A DNA stretch of 64,000 bases from JAIMBK01 sp040755975 (GCA_040755975.1 JBFLZY010000001.1:1-64000); one strand, 5' to 3'; counted from the stretch's first letter, positions 41,853 through 51,225 are shown. Made by a program: numbers and translations. Notes: a model not told the origin generated them from the sequence alone.

Positions 41853-43913
41853 ATGGCAAGTACTACATTTACGATAGCGTTAATGCTTACGGCATACAAC
41901 AACATGAAAAGTGCCCTTTCCAGCGCTGAAACAAGTATAAAAAGTCTGGGTACAACATTCAGCCATACGCAATCGAGAATAAGCAGCACTACCGCTCAGC
42001 TGGAAAGGGCGCGCAAAGAACTTGATAAGTGGGAAAGCCGTGGTATGGCGCAGGTGGCTGGCGGGATGGTGATGGCCGCCCCCTTTGTGGGCGCGGTAAA
42101 AGCCGCCGGCGATTTCCAGGACGTGCTCCAGGAGCTGAAAATAGTAACCTACGACGCAGCTATGCCGTTGGAGGAATGGGAAAAACAGGCGAAAGCAATG
42201 GCCGAACAGGCAAAACAAATGGGAATGGCTACAAAGTTTAACGCCACTCAAGCCGGCCAGGGATACGTTACGCTGGCCAAGGGAGGAGTGCTGGCCAGGG
42301 ACATTTTAGAGGGGACCGGCGAAGCGACGGTAAAACTGGCCCAGGCAAGTGGTATGCTACCGGCTCAGGTGGCTGAGTCAATGGTGAAGGTGGGTAACGC
42401 ATATTCCATACAGGGCAAAGAAATGCTTGCCCTGGCTGATTTTATGTCGAGAGTGGACAACGCCTCCACCGCTTCGTTGTATTCGCTGACAGAAGGATAT
42501 AAATATGCTTCGGCGGCGGCCGCCCAGTTGGGGGTTTCCTACAAAGACACCGGCCTTGCGCTGGCGGTGCTGAATAACCGGGGACTGGACGGCACCACCG
42601 CGGGCACCAACCTTGCGGACATGCTGCGCCGCCTGGCGCCGGTAACCAGGATGAGCGCCCAGGCGATGAAGGAACTGGGCCTTTCCACCGCCGACGTGGC
42701 CAACATCAAAAGGGGCGCCTCCAGGATAGGCCTGGCGGGACAAGACCTCTTTCACGACGAGTCCGGTAAATTGAAGCCGATGGCTGACATTATTCAGACT
42801 CTGCGCCGGCAAACACAGGGCTTGCGGGCTGATGTCGTCCAGGTGGCGTTTACGGAGATGTTTGGCGTTGAAGGTGCCAGGGCGGCCCTTGCCTTAATTA
42901 AAGAGGGCTCTGGTAGCTGGGAGGAAGTAAATGCGGCAACAAAAAGGGCTATGGGATTGAATGAACGGATCGCGCTGCAGCAAGAGACCTTTAACGCGCA
43001 GGTTGAGCAATTGCAGGAATCGTGGCATACTCTTATGGTCACCGGCGGTACTCCGGTGCTCTCATTCTTAACTGATGCCGTAGTTTACGCAAAAGATCTA
43101 GTGCAAAAGTTTTCTGATTTCAGCAAAGAGAATCCGGGACTTACGCGGGGGTTGATGTATGGCATTGGAGCTTTTGCAGCCTTTAATATAGCAGTTGGAG
43201 TTGCAAGGGTCGGATTTTCAATATTTGGAAGAAACGTTCTTTCGGTGGTAGGGATGATTTCAAAGCTTAGCAGTGGCGCACTCAGCGCAGGTAGAAGCAT
43301 GATCGGCTTTTGGAATACCTTTCAATATTTCCGCCAGGGCGCCGGAATTTTCAGGTCTCTATGGTCAGCCGTGGCTTTTGGCCACCCTGCCCTGGCCCGG
43401 GTTATCGCCGTAGTCTCAAGATTTGGGGGTACCTTGGCCCGGTTAGGTATCCAGGCGCTTGTTACCGGGGCCAGGCTGGCGGCAGCCTGGCTCGTGGGCT
43501 TAGGGCCGGTTGGCTGGATTATCATGGGTGTTTCGGCCATTATTGCCGCGGCGGTGGCGGCCTGGAAGACCAATTTCGGGGGCTTCCGGGACTTTGTTAT
43601 GAGCGTCGTTGAAAAGATTATCAAGGTAATAAACAAAATCCGTGGGTTCCTGGGAATGTCCCTCATTGAATTGGATTCTGTGAAAAGAGGCGTAGGAGAC
43701 TTGCGGGCTTTGGAGTACGAGAAGCCGCAGGTTATCAAAACCGTAGGCATGGGTGACGACAACAGGCAGTTCAACTTCAGCATTCGAAGCACCGATCCGA
43801 AGGAGGCGGCCGCAGAAGTCAGCTCAATCCTCGGCGGCCCCGGCATGGACAAATACAGAAGGTCGAGGGACCCCAGGCTGCAATATGATTTCTACGGCCT
43901 GGCCATGGAATAG
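41853..43913 (+). CDS. tail tape measure protein
   Basis: About 686 residues from ATG 41853 (AGGTGG upstream); an ATG at 41814 would add a basic extension over the moron promoter. Early coiled coil, the TP901-type core (GDFQDVLQELKIVTYDA, ATKFNATQAGQGYVTLAKGG, NRGLDGTTAGTNLADMLRRLAPVT) and several hydrophobic segments (about 430-460 and 545-575). Its length sets tail length. Confidence 0.92.
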   Translation: MASTTFTIALMLTAYNNMKSALSSAETSIKSLGTTFSHTQSRISSTTAQLERARKELDKWESRGMAQVAGGMVMAAPFVGAVKAAGDFQDVLQELKIVTYDAAMPLEEWEKQAKAMAEQAKQMGMATKFNATQAGQGYVTLAKGGVLARDILEGTGEATVKLAQASGMLPAQVAESMVKVGNAYSIQGKEMLALADFMSRVDNASTASLYSLTEGYKYASAAAAQLGVSYKDTGLALAVLNNRGLDGTTAGTNLADMLRRLAPVTRMSAQAMKELGLSTADVANIKRGASRIGLAGQDLFHDESGKLKPMADIIQTLRRQTQGLRADVVQVAFTEMFGVEGARAALALIKEGSGSWEEVNAATKRAMGLNERIALQQETFNAQVEQLQESWHTLMVTGGTPVLSFLTDAVVYAKDLVQKFSDFSKENPGLTRGLMYGIGAFAAFNIAVGVARVGFSIFGRNVLSVVGMISKLSSGALSAGRSMIGFWNTFQYFRQGAGIFRSLWSAVAFGHPALARVIAVVSRFGGTLARLGIQALVTGARLAAAWLVGLGPVGWIIMGVSAIIAAAVAAWKTNFGGFRDFVMSVVEKIIKVINKIRGFLGMSLIELDSVKRGVGDLRALEYEKPQVIKTVGMGDDNRQFNFSIRSTDPKEAAAEVSSILGGPGMDKYRRSRDPRLQYDFYGLAME

Positions 43914-43922
43914 GTGATGTAA

Positions 43923-44519
43923 ATGGCGACGAAGGTATTTTTAGGCGACATCCTTTTCACGCCGGGACCCAGAAAAAGGCTAAAGTTCAACAACCCGCGC
44001 AGCATAGCGAAAATAGACATTCCCGGCGCCCCGCCGGTGTACCAGGACATGGGAGAAGATGAAACCACCCTGGCCTGGGATGGCGTACTGGAAGGCGACG
44101 ATGCATACCAGAAGGCCATCCAGATCGAGAGCATGAAAGACGCCGGCCAAGTGGTGCAGCTTGTGGTGTCCGATTGCCCGGAGCTGTGCAAGCAGGTCCG
44201 AATCAGGAGCTTTCCCTGGGACGTGGTGCGCTTGGACAGGGTGGAATATTCCATCGAGCTGGTGGCCGAAATGCCTCCGCCGGCGGTGTCCAACATCACC
44301 GTGACTGCTGCCCAGGGGATCCAGGAGGGCACCGAAGAGCAAACCACTCCCTCCCCCTCCCCGGGGAATACATACGTCATAAAAGAAGGAGATACCCTCT
44401 GGGCCTTGGCCCAAAGACACTTTGGAGACGGCACCAGATGGCGGGAGATAGCCAGTGCCAACGGGATTATGGATCCCACCTCCCTGCAGATAGGGCAGGA
44501 AATAGTCCTTCCGGTATAG
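43923..44519 (+). CDS. LysM-containing baseplate/tail protein
   Basis: 198 residues. N-terminal hub-like domain (FLGDILFTPGPRKRLKFNNPRSIAKIDIPGAPPVYQDMGEDETTLAWDG) and a C-terminal LysM (TYVIKEGDTLWALAQRHFGDG...NGIMDPTSLQIGQEIVL, about 149-198). XkdP-like; it could bind the wall or join hub and tape measure. Confidence 0.87.
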   Translation: MATKVFLGDILFTPGPRKRLKFNNPRSIAKIDIPGAPPVYQDMGEDETTLAWDGVLEGDDAYQKAIQIESMKDAGQVVQLVVSDCPELCKQVRIRSFPWDVVRLDRVEYSIELVAEMPPPAVSNITVTAAQGIQEGTEEQTTPSPSPGNTYVIKEGDTLWALAQRHFGDGTRWREIASANGIMDPTSLQIGQEIVLPV

Positions 44520-44528
44520 GGTGGTGAT

Positions 44529-45596
44529 TTGTTGAACGCTCCGAGAGCGATAATCGAAGTGGCCGGCGTGGACGTGCGCTGGCACGACCTGGTGGACATA
44601 CGCTTTGAAAACACTCTTTACCTGGCAGCAGACAGCTTCGAGGCCACTTTCCGGAATGACAATTACCTCAGCGACTGGTTCCGGAAACTACAGGAAGTGA
44701 AGATATACCTGGGGTACGTGAAGAATCCCGCATCTTGGTCAAAATCTGAGCTGGACCACGTATTTACTGGCCGGATTGACGGAGTTAAACCAAAGTTCGG
44801 AAACTCAATGACTGTTCAGATAATCGGCCGCGATTACTCGGCCCCTATGATCGATACTGAATACTCGGTGGCGTATGCCGAAAGGACTTCCAGTCAGATT
44901 GCCGCCATGCTGGCCCAAAAATACGGCCTTACCCCGTTGATCACCGAAACAACTGTGATTGTAGAGAAAGAGCTGCAGGCGGATAAAAAGGAGTGGGAAG
45001 TCCTTCAGGCCCTGGCCGACAGGGAAGGATTTGTCTGCTACGTCACCAAGAACAAGGAGCTGTATTTCGGCCCCCGCCAGGAAGAAGATGAGGAAGTTGT
45101 GGCCGAATTGAGCTACCACGTTCCCGGCCTGGCCAACATAGGCGAAATCGAGTTTGACGATTCCACCATTGGGGTAATCAACAAGGTTACCATCCGGCAC
45201 TGGGGTCGGAACAGACAACTGATAGAGGCGTCGGCCGTCAACCAGCAGGTGGTGGACGCCATGGGCGGCCAGATCAAGGAGCGGGTGATCTACGAAAGCA
45301 GGGCTAAAACCTATGAACTGGCCAAAATGTACGCTGAAAAGCGTTTAAAGCAACTGTCCAGAACAGTTGTGACCGCCTCCGGGATTTGCCCGGGGAACCC
45401 CAAGATCATTGCTGAAAAGAGAGTAAAAGTGTCCGGCTGTGGCCGGTTCGACGAAACCTATTATGTTGAAAAAGCGGTCCACAAACTCAGCAAAAGTGAA
45501 GGATACCGGACATCCTTCGATATTACCAGTGTCCGGCCGGAAACTGCCGAACAGTACAGGCAAGACCTGTACGACTATAAGGAGAAAACGATGTGA
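44529..45596 (+). CDS. baseplate hub protein (gpD / late control family)
   Basis: 355 residues, TTG start (44529 or 44532). VDIRFENTLYLAADSFEATFRN, VFTGRIDGVKPKFGNSMTVQIIGRDYSAPMID, LADREGFVCYVTKNKELYFGP are marks of the P2 gpD/XkdQ group. Forms the hub at the tail tip. Confidence 0.9.
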   Translation: MLNAPRAIIEVAGVDVRWHDLVDIRFENTLYLAADSFEATFRNDNYLSDWFRKLQEVKIYLGYVKNPASWSKSELDHVFTGRIDGVKPKFGNSMTVQIIGRDYSAPMIDTEYSVAYAERTSSQIAAMLAQKYGLTPLITETTVIVEKELQADKKEWEVLQALADREGFVCYVTKNKELYFGPRQEEDEEVVAELSYHVPGLANIGEIEFDDSTIGVINKVTIRHWGRNRQLIEASAVNQQVVDAMGGQIKERVIYESRAKTYELAKMYAEKRLKQLSRTVVTASGICPGNPKIIAEKRVKVSGCGRFDETYYVEKAVHKLSKSEGYRTSFDITSVRPETAEQYRQDLYDYKEKTM

Positions 45597-45952
45597 ATAA
45601 GCTGGCATTCCCACAGGCGGGCATTATAACCTCTTTGGATGCTGGTGCCGCCAAGGCAAAAGTTTTTTTGCCCCTGTTTAAGATTGAGACAGGCTGGATT
45701 CCAGTAGCTACCAACTTGCTTTATCAGGAACAGGTAACCATGAAAACGCCGGTACTAACGGCTGATCCTTTGGGTACCATAGAGAAGCCACCGAAAGAGA
45801 GTCCACCGCCGCCTGACTACTTTACTGCAATAAACGCTCACGCCGGCACTGCTGAGAAAATCAGCTGGGGTACCTTGAAGGTTGGCGATGAGGTAGTAGT
45901 GATTTTCTTAAACGGTGACCTAAACGAAGGGCGGGTAATTGCCCGGTTTTAG
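45593..45952 (+). CDS. baseplate protein, gpV/gp45-like
   Basis: 119 residues, GTG overlapping the previous stop. A beta-barrel pattern (GIITSLDAGAAKAKVFLPLFKIETGWIPVA...VGDEVVVIFLNGDLNEGRVIARF) fits the OB-fold of spike or base proteins; it lacks a C-terminal needle helix, so the membrane-piercing tip may be elsewhere. Confidence 0.75.
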   Translation: MNKLAFPQAGIITSLDAGAAKAKVFLPLFKIETGWIPVATNLLYQEQVTMKTPVLTADPLGTIEKPPKESPPPPDYFTAINAHAGTAEKISWGTLKVGDEVVVIFLNGDLNEGRVIARF

Positions 45953-45961
45953 GAGGTTGAC

Positions 45962-46345
45962 ATGGCTAACCCGAAACTAGGTGTTGACCTGGCCGGTCCG
46001 GACCTTGTTGCAACGTATACGGGGGATGCCAGCCTGGTGGAGGACAAGGAGAACGTCAGGGGGGCAATCATCCGCAGGCTCAACACCCCCCTGGGCCGAC
46101 TGTTTGCTCACCCGTGGTATGGCAACCCTGTTCACGATCTTCTTTCTGAACCGATGGATGACGCATGGGCGGGGAAAGCGTTGGCCGGCATCCGCCAGTG
46201 CCTTGATCAGGAACCGCGCATCAAAGTGAAATCGGTTCAGGTAAATATAAGTCCGGAAGACAGGAAGGCGGTATTCAACATCTCCTATACAATCATCGAA
46301 ACTCCGGGGGTTGAGAATCTTGTCTGGCAGGTGAATTTGCCATGA
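45962..46345 (+). CDS. baseplate wedge protein (gp25/gpW family)
   Basis: 127 residues. NVRGAIIRRLNTPLGRLFAHPWYGNPVHDLL...ALAGIRQCLDQEPRIKVKSVQV is the GPW/gp25 domain. It joins the sheath to the baseplate wedge. Overlaps the next gene by 4 bp. Confidence 0.92.
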   Translation: MANPKLGVDLAGPDLVATYTGDASLVEDKENVRGAIIRRLNTPLGRLFAHPWYGNPVHDLLSEPMDDAWAGKALAGIRQCLDQEPRIKVKSVQVNISPEDRKAVFNISYTIIETPGVENLVWQVNLP

Positions 46346-47457
46346 CCGAACCGAAATTTAAAGATTTCAACCAAATACTTGCTGACATGATGGCCACCCT
46401 GGAGTCAAAAGGAACAAAGCTCACCGACATGAACCCGGGCTCGGTCATCAGGACCCTTTTGGAAGTGGCGGCTGTCAAGCTGGACGAAGGCCACTACCTG
46501 GCTGAGCAGATTATGAACCTCTTTTTCGTATTGACCACATCCGGGGAATACCTTGACCGCCGGGTGGCTGAAAGGGGTATAACCAGGGTTCAGGGCACCA
46601 AGGCCACAGGTTCCATAACTGCATCTAGGAGCACGCCGGCTCCCTTCGGGCAATTAATCCCCAAGGGCACTGCCTTTGAGACCGAGGATCGCTCTGTCCA
46701 GGTGGTCACCACCGCCGATGCCACCCTGGCCCAGGGACAGACCAGCGTTACCATCCCCGTGGAGACCGCTGCGGTAGGTAAAGCCGGTAACCTGCAGGCC
46801 GGGACGGTATTAAAACAGGTCGGAATTGCCATCAGCCTTATTGAGACGGTGACGGTGGCCGCCCCGGGTCTGGCCGGCGGCACCGACACCGAGTCCGACA
46901 CTGATTTGCGGAACCGGTACCTGACCGTAATCCGACTCCCTGGCACCTCCGGAAACAAGGCGGATTATATCAAGTGGGCCTTGGAGGTAGCTGGAGTTGG
47001 CGGAGTAAATGTAGAACCCCTCTGGAATGGTCGGGGTACCGTCAAGCTGTATTTATTGGGTACAGATAAGACTCCCGCCTCTCAGGACGTAGTTGATGCA
47101 GTTCAGGCTTACATCGATCCCGATCCGGAGCTGGGCGAAGGCAAGGCCCCCATCGGGGCTACCGTTACCTGCGTGGCGGCCCCGGCTGTCAATATAGACG
47201 TGTCGGCCACAGTGGTACTGGACGGATCAAAAACCCTGAATGAAGTACAGGCAGCCTTTGAAGCCGCGCTTATTGATTATTTCAAAGAGATCGCCTTTTC
47301 CGATGATACCACGGTGAGGTACAGCCGGATCGGCTCACTGATTCTGGACACCCAGGGCGTGACCGACTATTCCAATCTCCAGGTCAACGGAGGTACGGCC
47401 AATGTAACAGTTGCTGCCGGTTCCGTGGCCGTAAAAGGGACGGTGACATTATCGTAA
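46342..47457 (+). CDS. baseplate J-like protein
   Basis: 371 residues. LTDMNPGSVIRTLLEVAAVKLDEGHYLAEQIMNLFFVLTTSGEYLDRRVAERGI and GGTDTESDTDLRNRYLTVIRLPGTSGNKADYIKWALEVAGVG are standard Baseplate_J motifs. Wedge component next to gp25. Confidence 0.93.
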   Translation: MTEPKFKDFNQILADMMATLESKGTKLTDMNPGSVIRTLLEVAAVKLDEGHYLAEQIMNLFFVLTTSGEYLDRRVAERGITRVQGTKATGSITASRSTPAPFGQLIPKGTAFETEDRSVQVVTTADATLAQGQTSVTIPVETAAVGKAGNLQAGTVLKQVGIAISLIETVTVAAPGLAGGTDTESDTDLRNRYLTVIRLPGTSGNKADYIKWALEVAGVGGVNVEPLWNGRGTVKLYLLGTDKTPASQDVVDAVQAYIDPDPELGEGKAPIGATVTCVAAPAVNIDVSATVVLDGSKTLNEVQAAFEAALIDYFKEIAFSDDTTVRYSRIGSLILDTQGVTDYSNLQVNGGTANVTVAAGSVAVKGTVTLS

Positions 47458-48023
47458 TGGACTCAAACGCTGGCCGGGAAATGCTTTTGATGCTCCCCGC
47501 CTACTATGACGCAGAGAACGTAAGGGCGGTATTGGATACTCAGGGTAAGGAGTTTGACACGCTGAAATCCCTGCTGTTATATGTGGCGGATCAGCTTTTC
47601 CCCGTATCGGCTAGCTCCTGGGGCCTGGATTGGTGGGAGAAGGAACTGGATCTCCCCACTATCGCAGGTAAACCTGACTCCGAACGACGCAGCCGGATAC
47701 TTTCAAAGTTGCGTGGCATGGGAACGGTAACGATAAATCTCATGAAGGTGATTGCAGAAGCTTACGATAATGGGCTTGTAGAGGTGATCGATCACCCTGA
47801 GGACTATTACTTCATCGTCAAATTCATCGATCACAGGGGTATACCGCCAAACCTGGGTGACGTCAAGGCCGCAGTCGAAGCAGCAAAGCCTGCTCACCTT
47901 GAAGTGCTTTATGAATTTACATACTGCTGGTGGGGCGAACTATATGACCTGGGCAAGACCTGGGGCGAAATAAATACCCTCGGTCTGACCTGGGAAGAGC
48001 TCAAAACCTGGAGACCTGCTTAG
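47457..48023 (+). CDS. tail protein DUF2313 (Mu gp48 / YmfQ)
   Basis: 188 residues, starting on the last base of gpJ. LPAYYDAENVRAVLDTQGKEFDTLKSLLLYVADQLFPVSASSWGLDWWEKELDL...SERRSRILSKLRGMGTVT is the family pattern. It links baseplate and fibre. Confidence 0.92.
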   Translation: MDSNAGREMLLMLPAYYDAENVRAVLDTQGKEFDTLKSLLLYVADQLFPVSASSWGLDWWEKELDLPTIAGKPDSERRSRILSKLRGMGTVTINLMKVIAEAYDNGLVEVIDHPEDYYFIVKFIDHRGIPPNLGDVKAAVEAAKPAHLEVLYEFTYCWWGELYDLGKTWGEINTLGLTWEELKTWRPA

Positions 48024-48036
48024 GAGGTGATTCGGC

Positions 48037-49284
48037 TTGCAAACAACGCCTAATCTTGGGCTGAAGAAACCAGAAGCGAACGATACTGTAAACGTAGACG
48101 ACCTGAATTATAACGCTGACGTACTTGACCAAGAAGTGGCGGCGCGCATTAAAAATTCCGGCAACACTCCCTCCATCCAGGCTGGCCTAGACGCGGCCAA
48201 GCCTGCTGCGGGTACTGCTGGCCGCCTTTACGTGGCTACCGATACGCAGATCATCTACCGCGACACCGGCACGGCCTGGCAAAAGGTCGGTGTTGTTAAG
48301 TGGGGCGACATCGACGGCAAGCCGGCCAGTTTTACGCCAGCGGTTCACGGTAACGAGGTCCATGACCCAGACCTGGCTCTGGCCAGCGACCTTGCTGCGC
48401 ATTTGGCCGAAACTGCGCAAGACAACGACGTCCACGGCCTAAAAACATTGTTCCAAAACCAACAATTCGCCAACCTTATCAAAAACGGTGACTTTGCAAG
48501 TTGGAGTAATGGAGATACTTCTTTGCCTGATGGATGGTCTAGCAACGGTGCTTTATCAGTTTCGAAATCAACAGATTTACCAGAAAATACACAAAGCGGA
48601 TTTTCAGTTAAACTATCATCTTTACAAGGCTGGTTTTATAACAACTCTATAGGAAAGTTAAAGAAAAATACTAAGTACACGCTTATTTTTGACATGAAGA
48701 AAGGCGCGGATTTTTCGTCTAGTGACTGGTTTCATGTAGACTTGTATGGGGGTGGTTGGGACACAGTAGATTTTGTAACATTACCGCCTGAACAAATTTC
48801 AATTGAATGGACTAGGTATTATGGAACTATAACAACTCCGAATACAGATTTAACCAGTGACACGGTTGTAAGATTTTATATAATCCAAAGTGCCACAGTT
48901 AGTGGAGATATTTATATTGCTAATGTTGTTTTAGTCGAAGGCGAACTTCCCGTAGCCTTCGCCAACCACCCCAACGACCAGCACCTGAAGGCGGTGGATT
49001 ATCAGGATAGTGCGGGGACGAATTATGAGTATGGGTTGTTAAGTTTACAAACTATAAATACCATTATTAGCCTTGCTGCTGTAACAAATGCCTCAAAATC
49101 TATTACCTTTCCTAAAGCGTTTACTAAAGTGCTTGGGGCATGGGCTATAACGACCTCTTCTTATTATAGTGTAGGCATAACTGCTTTAAATACAACGGGG
49201 GCTACAGTGCATATTCGCCATGTTTTAGATTCAGTTATAACAGCCGATATACCAGTATACGTGATAGCTTTGGGGGTGAAATAA
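48037..49284 (+). CDS. tail fibre / receptor-binding protein
   Basis: 415 residues, TTG start with AGGAGGTGA upstream. The N-terminal 140 residues (TTPNLGLKKPEANDTVNVDDLNYNADVLDQEVAA...) are the common clostridial phage fibre base. From about codon 145 the DNA becomes A+T-rich and encodes a beta-sandwich with carbohydrate-binding looks (LIKNGDFASWSNGD...FDMKKGADF), then a short tip domain (ITFPKAFTKVLGAWAITTSSYYSVGITALNT). The composition break suggests exchange of the receptor-binding part. Confidence 0.85.
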   Translation: MQTTPNLGLKKPEANDTVNVDDLNYNADVLDQEVAARIKNSGNTPSIQAGLDAAKPAAGTAGRLYVATDTQIIYRDTGTAWQKVGVVKWGDIDGKPASFTPAVHGNEVHDPDLALASDLAAHLAETAQDNDVHGLKTLFQNQQFANLIKNGDFASWSNGDTSLPDGWSSNGALSVSKSTDLPENTQSGFSVKLSSLQGWFYNNSIGKLKKNTKYTLIFDMKKGADFSSSDWFHVDLYGGGWDTVDFVTLPPEQISIEWTRYYGTITTPNTDLTSDTVVRFYIIQSATVSGDIYIANVVLVEGELPVAFANHPNDQHLKAVDYQDSAGTNYEYGLLSLQTINTIISLAAVTNASKSITFPKAFTKVLGAWAITTSSYYSVGITALNTTGATVHIRHVLDSVITADIPVYVIALGVK

Positions 49285-49626
49285 ATGCAGATTAAATATA
49301 TAACTCAAAAATCGACCAAACAAAAAGGATTTTGGCAACCAATCGTTGTTGATAATGGGGATGGAACCGTAACCCTACAGGCAACCACTTTCTATTTCCG
49401 TAACTTGGAAATAGAAATACCTAAAGAAACTTGGACACCACAAGAAGGTGACAAGATTTACATCGAAAATAACCATGTTGACCCACTATATAGGATACCA
49501 TCTGATGCTGAGCAAGATTATCAACCTTTAAGCGGAGAAAGAGAATCCTCTCCCGGCCCGGTAATGTGGGTTGAGAATGGTATTCTTCATGTTTTGACAC
49601 ATGAAGGGGAGGTGGTGGTTGAATGA
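49285..49626 (+). CDS. tail-associated protein, unknown
   Basis: 113 residues, starting one base after the fibre stop. YITQKSTKQKGFWQPIVVDNGDGTVTLQATTFYFRNLEIEIPKETWTPQEGDKIYI; beta-rich. Probably a fibre partner or assembly protein. Overlaps the next ATG as ATGA. Confidence 0.75.
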   Translation: MQIKYITQKSTKQKGFWQPIVVDNGDGTVTLQATTFYFRNLEIEIPKETWTPQEGDKIYIENNHVDPLYRIPSDAEQDYQPLSGERESSPGPVMWVENGILHVLTHEGEVVVE

Positions 49627-49799
49627 GAACAGCAAAAATTCCACCGGAAGTAATTGAGCGCAGGCAGCGGGAAGAACAGCGGAGGCAAGCCAAGGAACAG
49701 TTGATTGAACGATTGAAAGGAAGGCAGGCTTTGACCCAACAGGATAAGGATGACTTGCTTATTGAACTTGCTAGGCAACACGGGCTTATTACAAAGTAG
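49623..49799 (+). CDS. small charged helical protein (XkdX-like position)
   Basis: 58 residues: MRTAKIPPEVIERRQREEQR, then LIERLKGRQALTQQDKDDLLIELARQHGLIT. A hydrophilic helix pair, translationally coupled to the gene before. Function unknown; position suggests a fibre accessory. Confidence 0.7.
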   Translation: MRTAKIPPEVIERRQREEQRRQAKEQLIERLKGRQALTQQDKDDLLIELARQHGLITK

Positions 49800-49834
49800 G
49801 ACTTTTATGCGCAGCAAAAAGGGGGAGAAACCAA

Positions 49835-50038
49835 ATGCAGGAATTGGAAAAAAGGTTTACTTACCATTCGCCAAAGCCGGGGCAACCCGAAAAATACACG
49901 GCCATAAGGGAAAAGTGCAAGGAGTTGGCCTACCTAATCGACGAGCTTTGCCCCGAGTCAAGGGAAAAATCCCTGGCCATTACCAAGCTCGAAGAAGTTA
50001 CCATGTGGGCAAACGCTGCGATCGCCAGGAACGGGTGA
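49835..50038 (+). CDS. acb2: Acb2/Tad1-type cyclic-nucleotide sponge (anti-CBASS)
   Basis: 67 residues. FTYHSPKPGQPEKYTAIREKCKELA followed by LIDELCPESREKSLAITKLE and MWANAAIARNG is the signature of the Acb2/Tad1 hairpin domain. Known members form hexamers that bind cyclic di- and trinucleotides and so stop CBASS (and for Tad1, Thoeris) signalling. The aromatic Tyr10 and the Lys/Arg of the first helix needed for ligand binding are in place. ATG has GGAG upstream. Which signal it binds cannot be read from sequence. Confidence 0.88.
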   Translation: MQELEKRFTYHSPKPGQPEKYTAIREKCKELAYLIDELCPESREKSLAITKLEEVTMWANAAIARNG

Positions 50039-50077
50039 TCCGAATAAATGTTTTTCAAACAAATGTTTCAATTTGAC

Positions 50078-50106
50078 TTGTCCGGGGACGCATGATATTG
50101 TATAAT
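50078..50106 (+). promoter_or_regulatory. promoter of the tyrosine recombinase gene
   Basis: TTGTCC (50078-50083), 17 bp, TATAAT (50101-50106). A second possible -35, TTGACT, stands too far upstream. This gives the recombinase its own transcription apart from the late genes. Confidence 0.7.
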
Positions 50107-50217
50107 AACAGCAGGCTAGGCCGGCCTGATCAACCGGCCGAAAAGCGCACTCCTGGGCGCCGCCTGCTTTCCACATTCCAGGAGGTCAAAAACCAATTCC
50201 AGGAGGTTGGTCATATC

Positions 50218-51225
50218 ATGCTCCCCACCAACGGCAGGTCGGCCGGCGAAGAATTGCTTGACCGGCTGACGGTTGAAATCGCTCCTTTGTGTGCCGGTAC
50301 CGAAGTCTTACAGTTACGTTCCAAGATAGCGGGCATTCTGGTATTATACGATATCCGGCCGGCCAGGCTGCCGGGTGCCCACCCTGACATCCGGGAAAAG
50401 ATCGACTTGTTTCTGGCTGCTAAGAAATTGGAAGGGCTTAGCCCGCTGACCCTGGATGGGTATGAAATCGAGCTAAGAATTTTTTCGGAGGTCGTAAAGA
50501 AGCCCGTAGCCGAAATAACCACGGCAGAAATTCGGAACTACCTTGGTCAATTTCCAAAGCTTAAGTTGAGCTCTTTGGCAAAGAAATTATCGGTGCTGAA
50601 AAGCTTTTTCGGGTGGTTAGCAGAGGAAGAAATCATTTTCCGGGACCCAACCCGCCGGATCAGGCCTCCAAAAACAGAGAAAGCGCTACCCAAGGCCCTG
50701 GGGATTGAAGAGCTGGAAATGCTCCGGGAAGCCTGTCAGTCGCCCAGGGAGCGGGCTATGATAGAAGTGTTTTACGCCACCGGCTGCCGTCTGAGCGAAA
50801 TTCAGCAAATGAACCGACAGGATATAAACTGGCAGTCTGGTAGCGCTAAAGTAATCGGCAAGGGGCAAAAAGAACGGGAGGTCTACTTCTCTTTCCGGGC
50901 GATGCATCACTTAAAGAAATACCTTATGAGCCGTCTGGACGATAACCCTGCCCTGTTTGTCACCGAAAGAAAACCTATCAGGCGGCTTTCGAGGAGGGCA
51001 ATTCAGCGGGAAATAAAACTGATTGCAAAAAGGGCCGGGATAGAAAAGAATGTTCATCCGCACACTATGAGGCACACATTCGCAACGCTGACTCTAAATA
51101 ATGGCGCCGATATTTCTGCCGTACAAGCCCTCCTGGGCCACGCCAACCCGGCCACGACGCAAGTTTACGCCCAGGTGACAGACGAGCGGAAAAGGGAGCA
51201 GTACAGACGGCACCTGGTTCAGTAG
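50218..51225 (+). CDS. tyrosine recombinase (XerC/D-like)
   Basis: 335 residues from ATG 50218 (AGGAGG upstream; a second AGGAGG lies further up). N-terminal SAM-like domain (IDLFLAAKKLEGLSPLTLDGYEIELRIFSEVV) and a full catalytic domain: Arg191 (TGCRLSE), Lys215 (GKGQKER), His282 and Arg285 (HPHTMRHTFAT), His308 (LLGHANP), nucleophile Tyr317. It lies inside the transposon ends, about 110 bp from the right end, in the place of the Mu gin region. It is not needed for Mu-type integration; resolution of cointegrates or multimers, or site inversion, are the options. Confidence 0.9.
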   Translation: MLPTNGRSAGEELLDRLTVEIAPLCAGTEVLQLRSKIAGILVLYDIRPARLPGAHPDIREKIDLFLAAKKLEGLSPLTLDGYEIELRIFSEVVKKPVAEITTAEIRNYLGQFPKLKLSSLAKKLSVLKSFFGWLAEEEIIFRDPTRRIRPPKTEKALPKALGIEELEMLREACQSPRERAMIEVFYATGCRLSEIQQMNRQDINWQSGSAKVIGKGQKEREVYFSFRAMHHLKKYLMSRLDDNPALFVTERKPIRRLSRRAIQREIKLIAKRAGIEKNVHPHTMRHTFATLTLNNGADISAVQALLGHANPATTQVYAQVTDERKREQYRRHLVQ

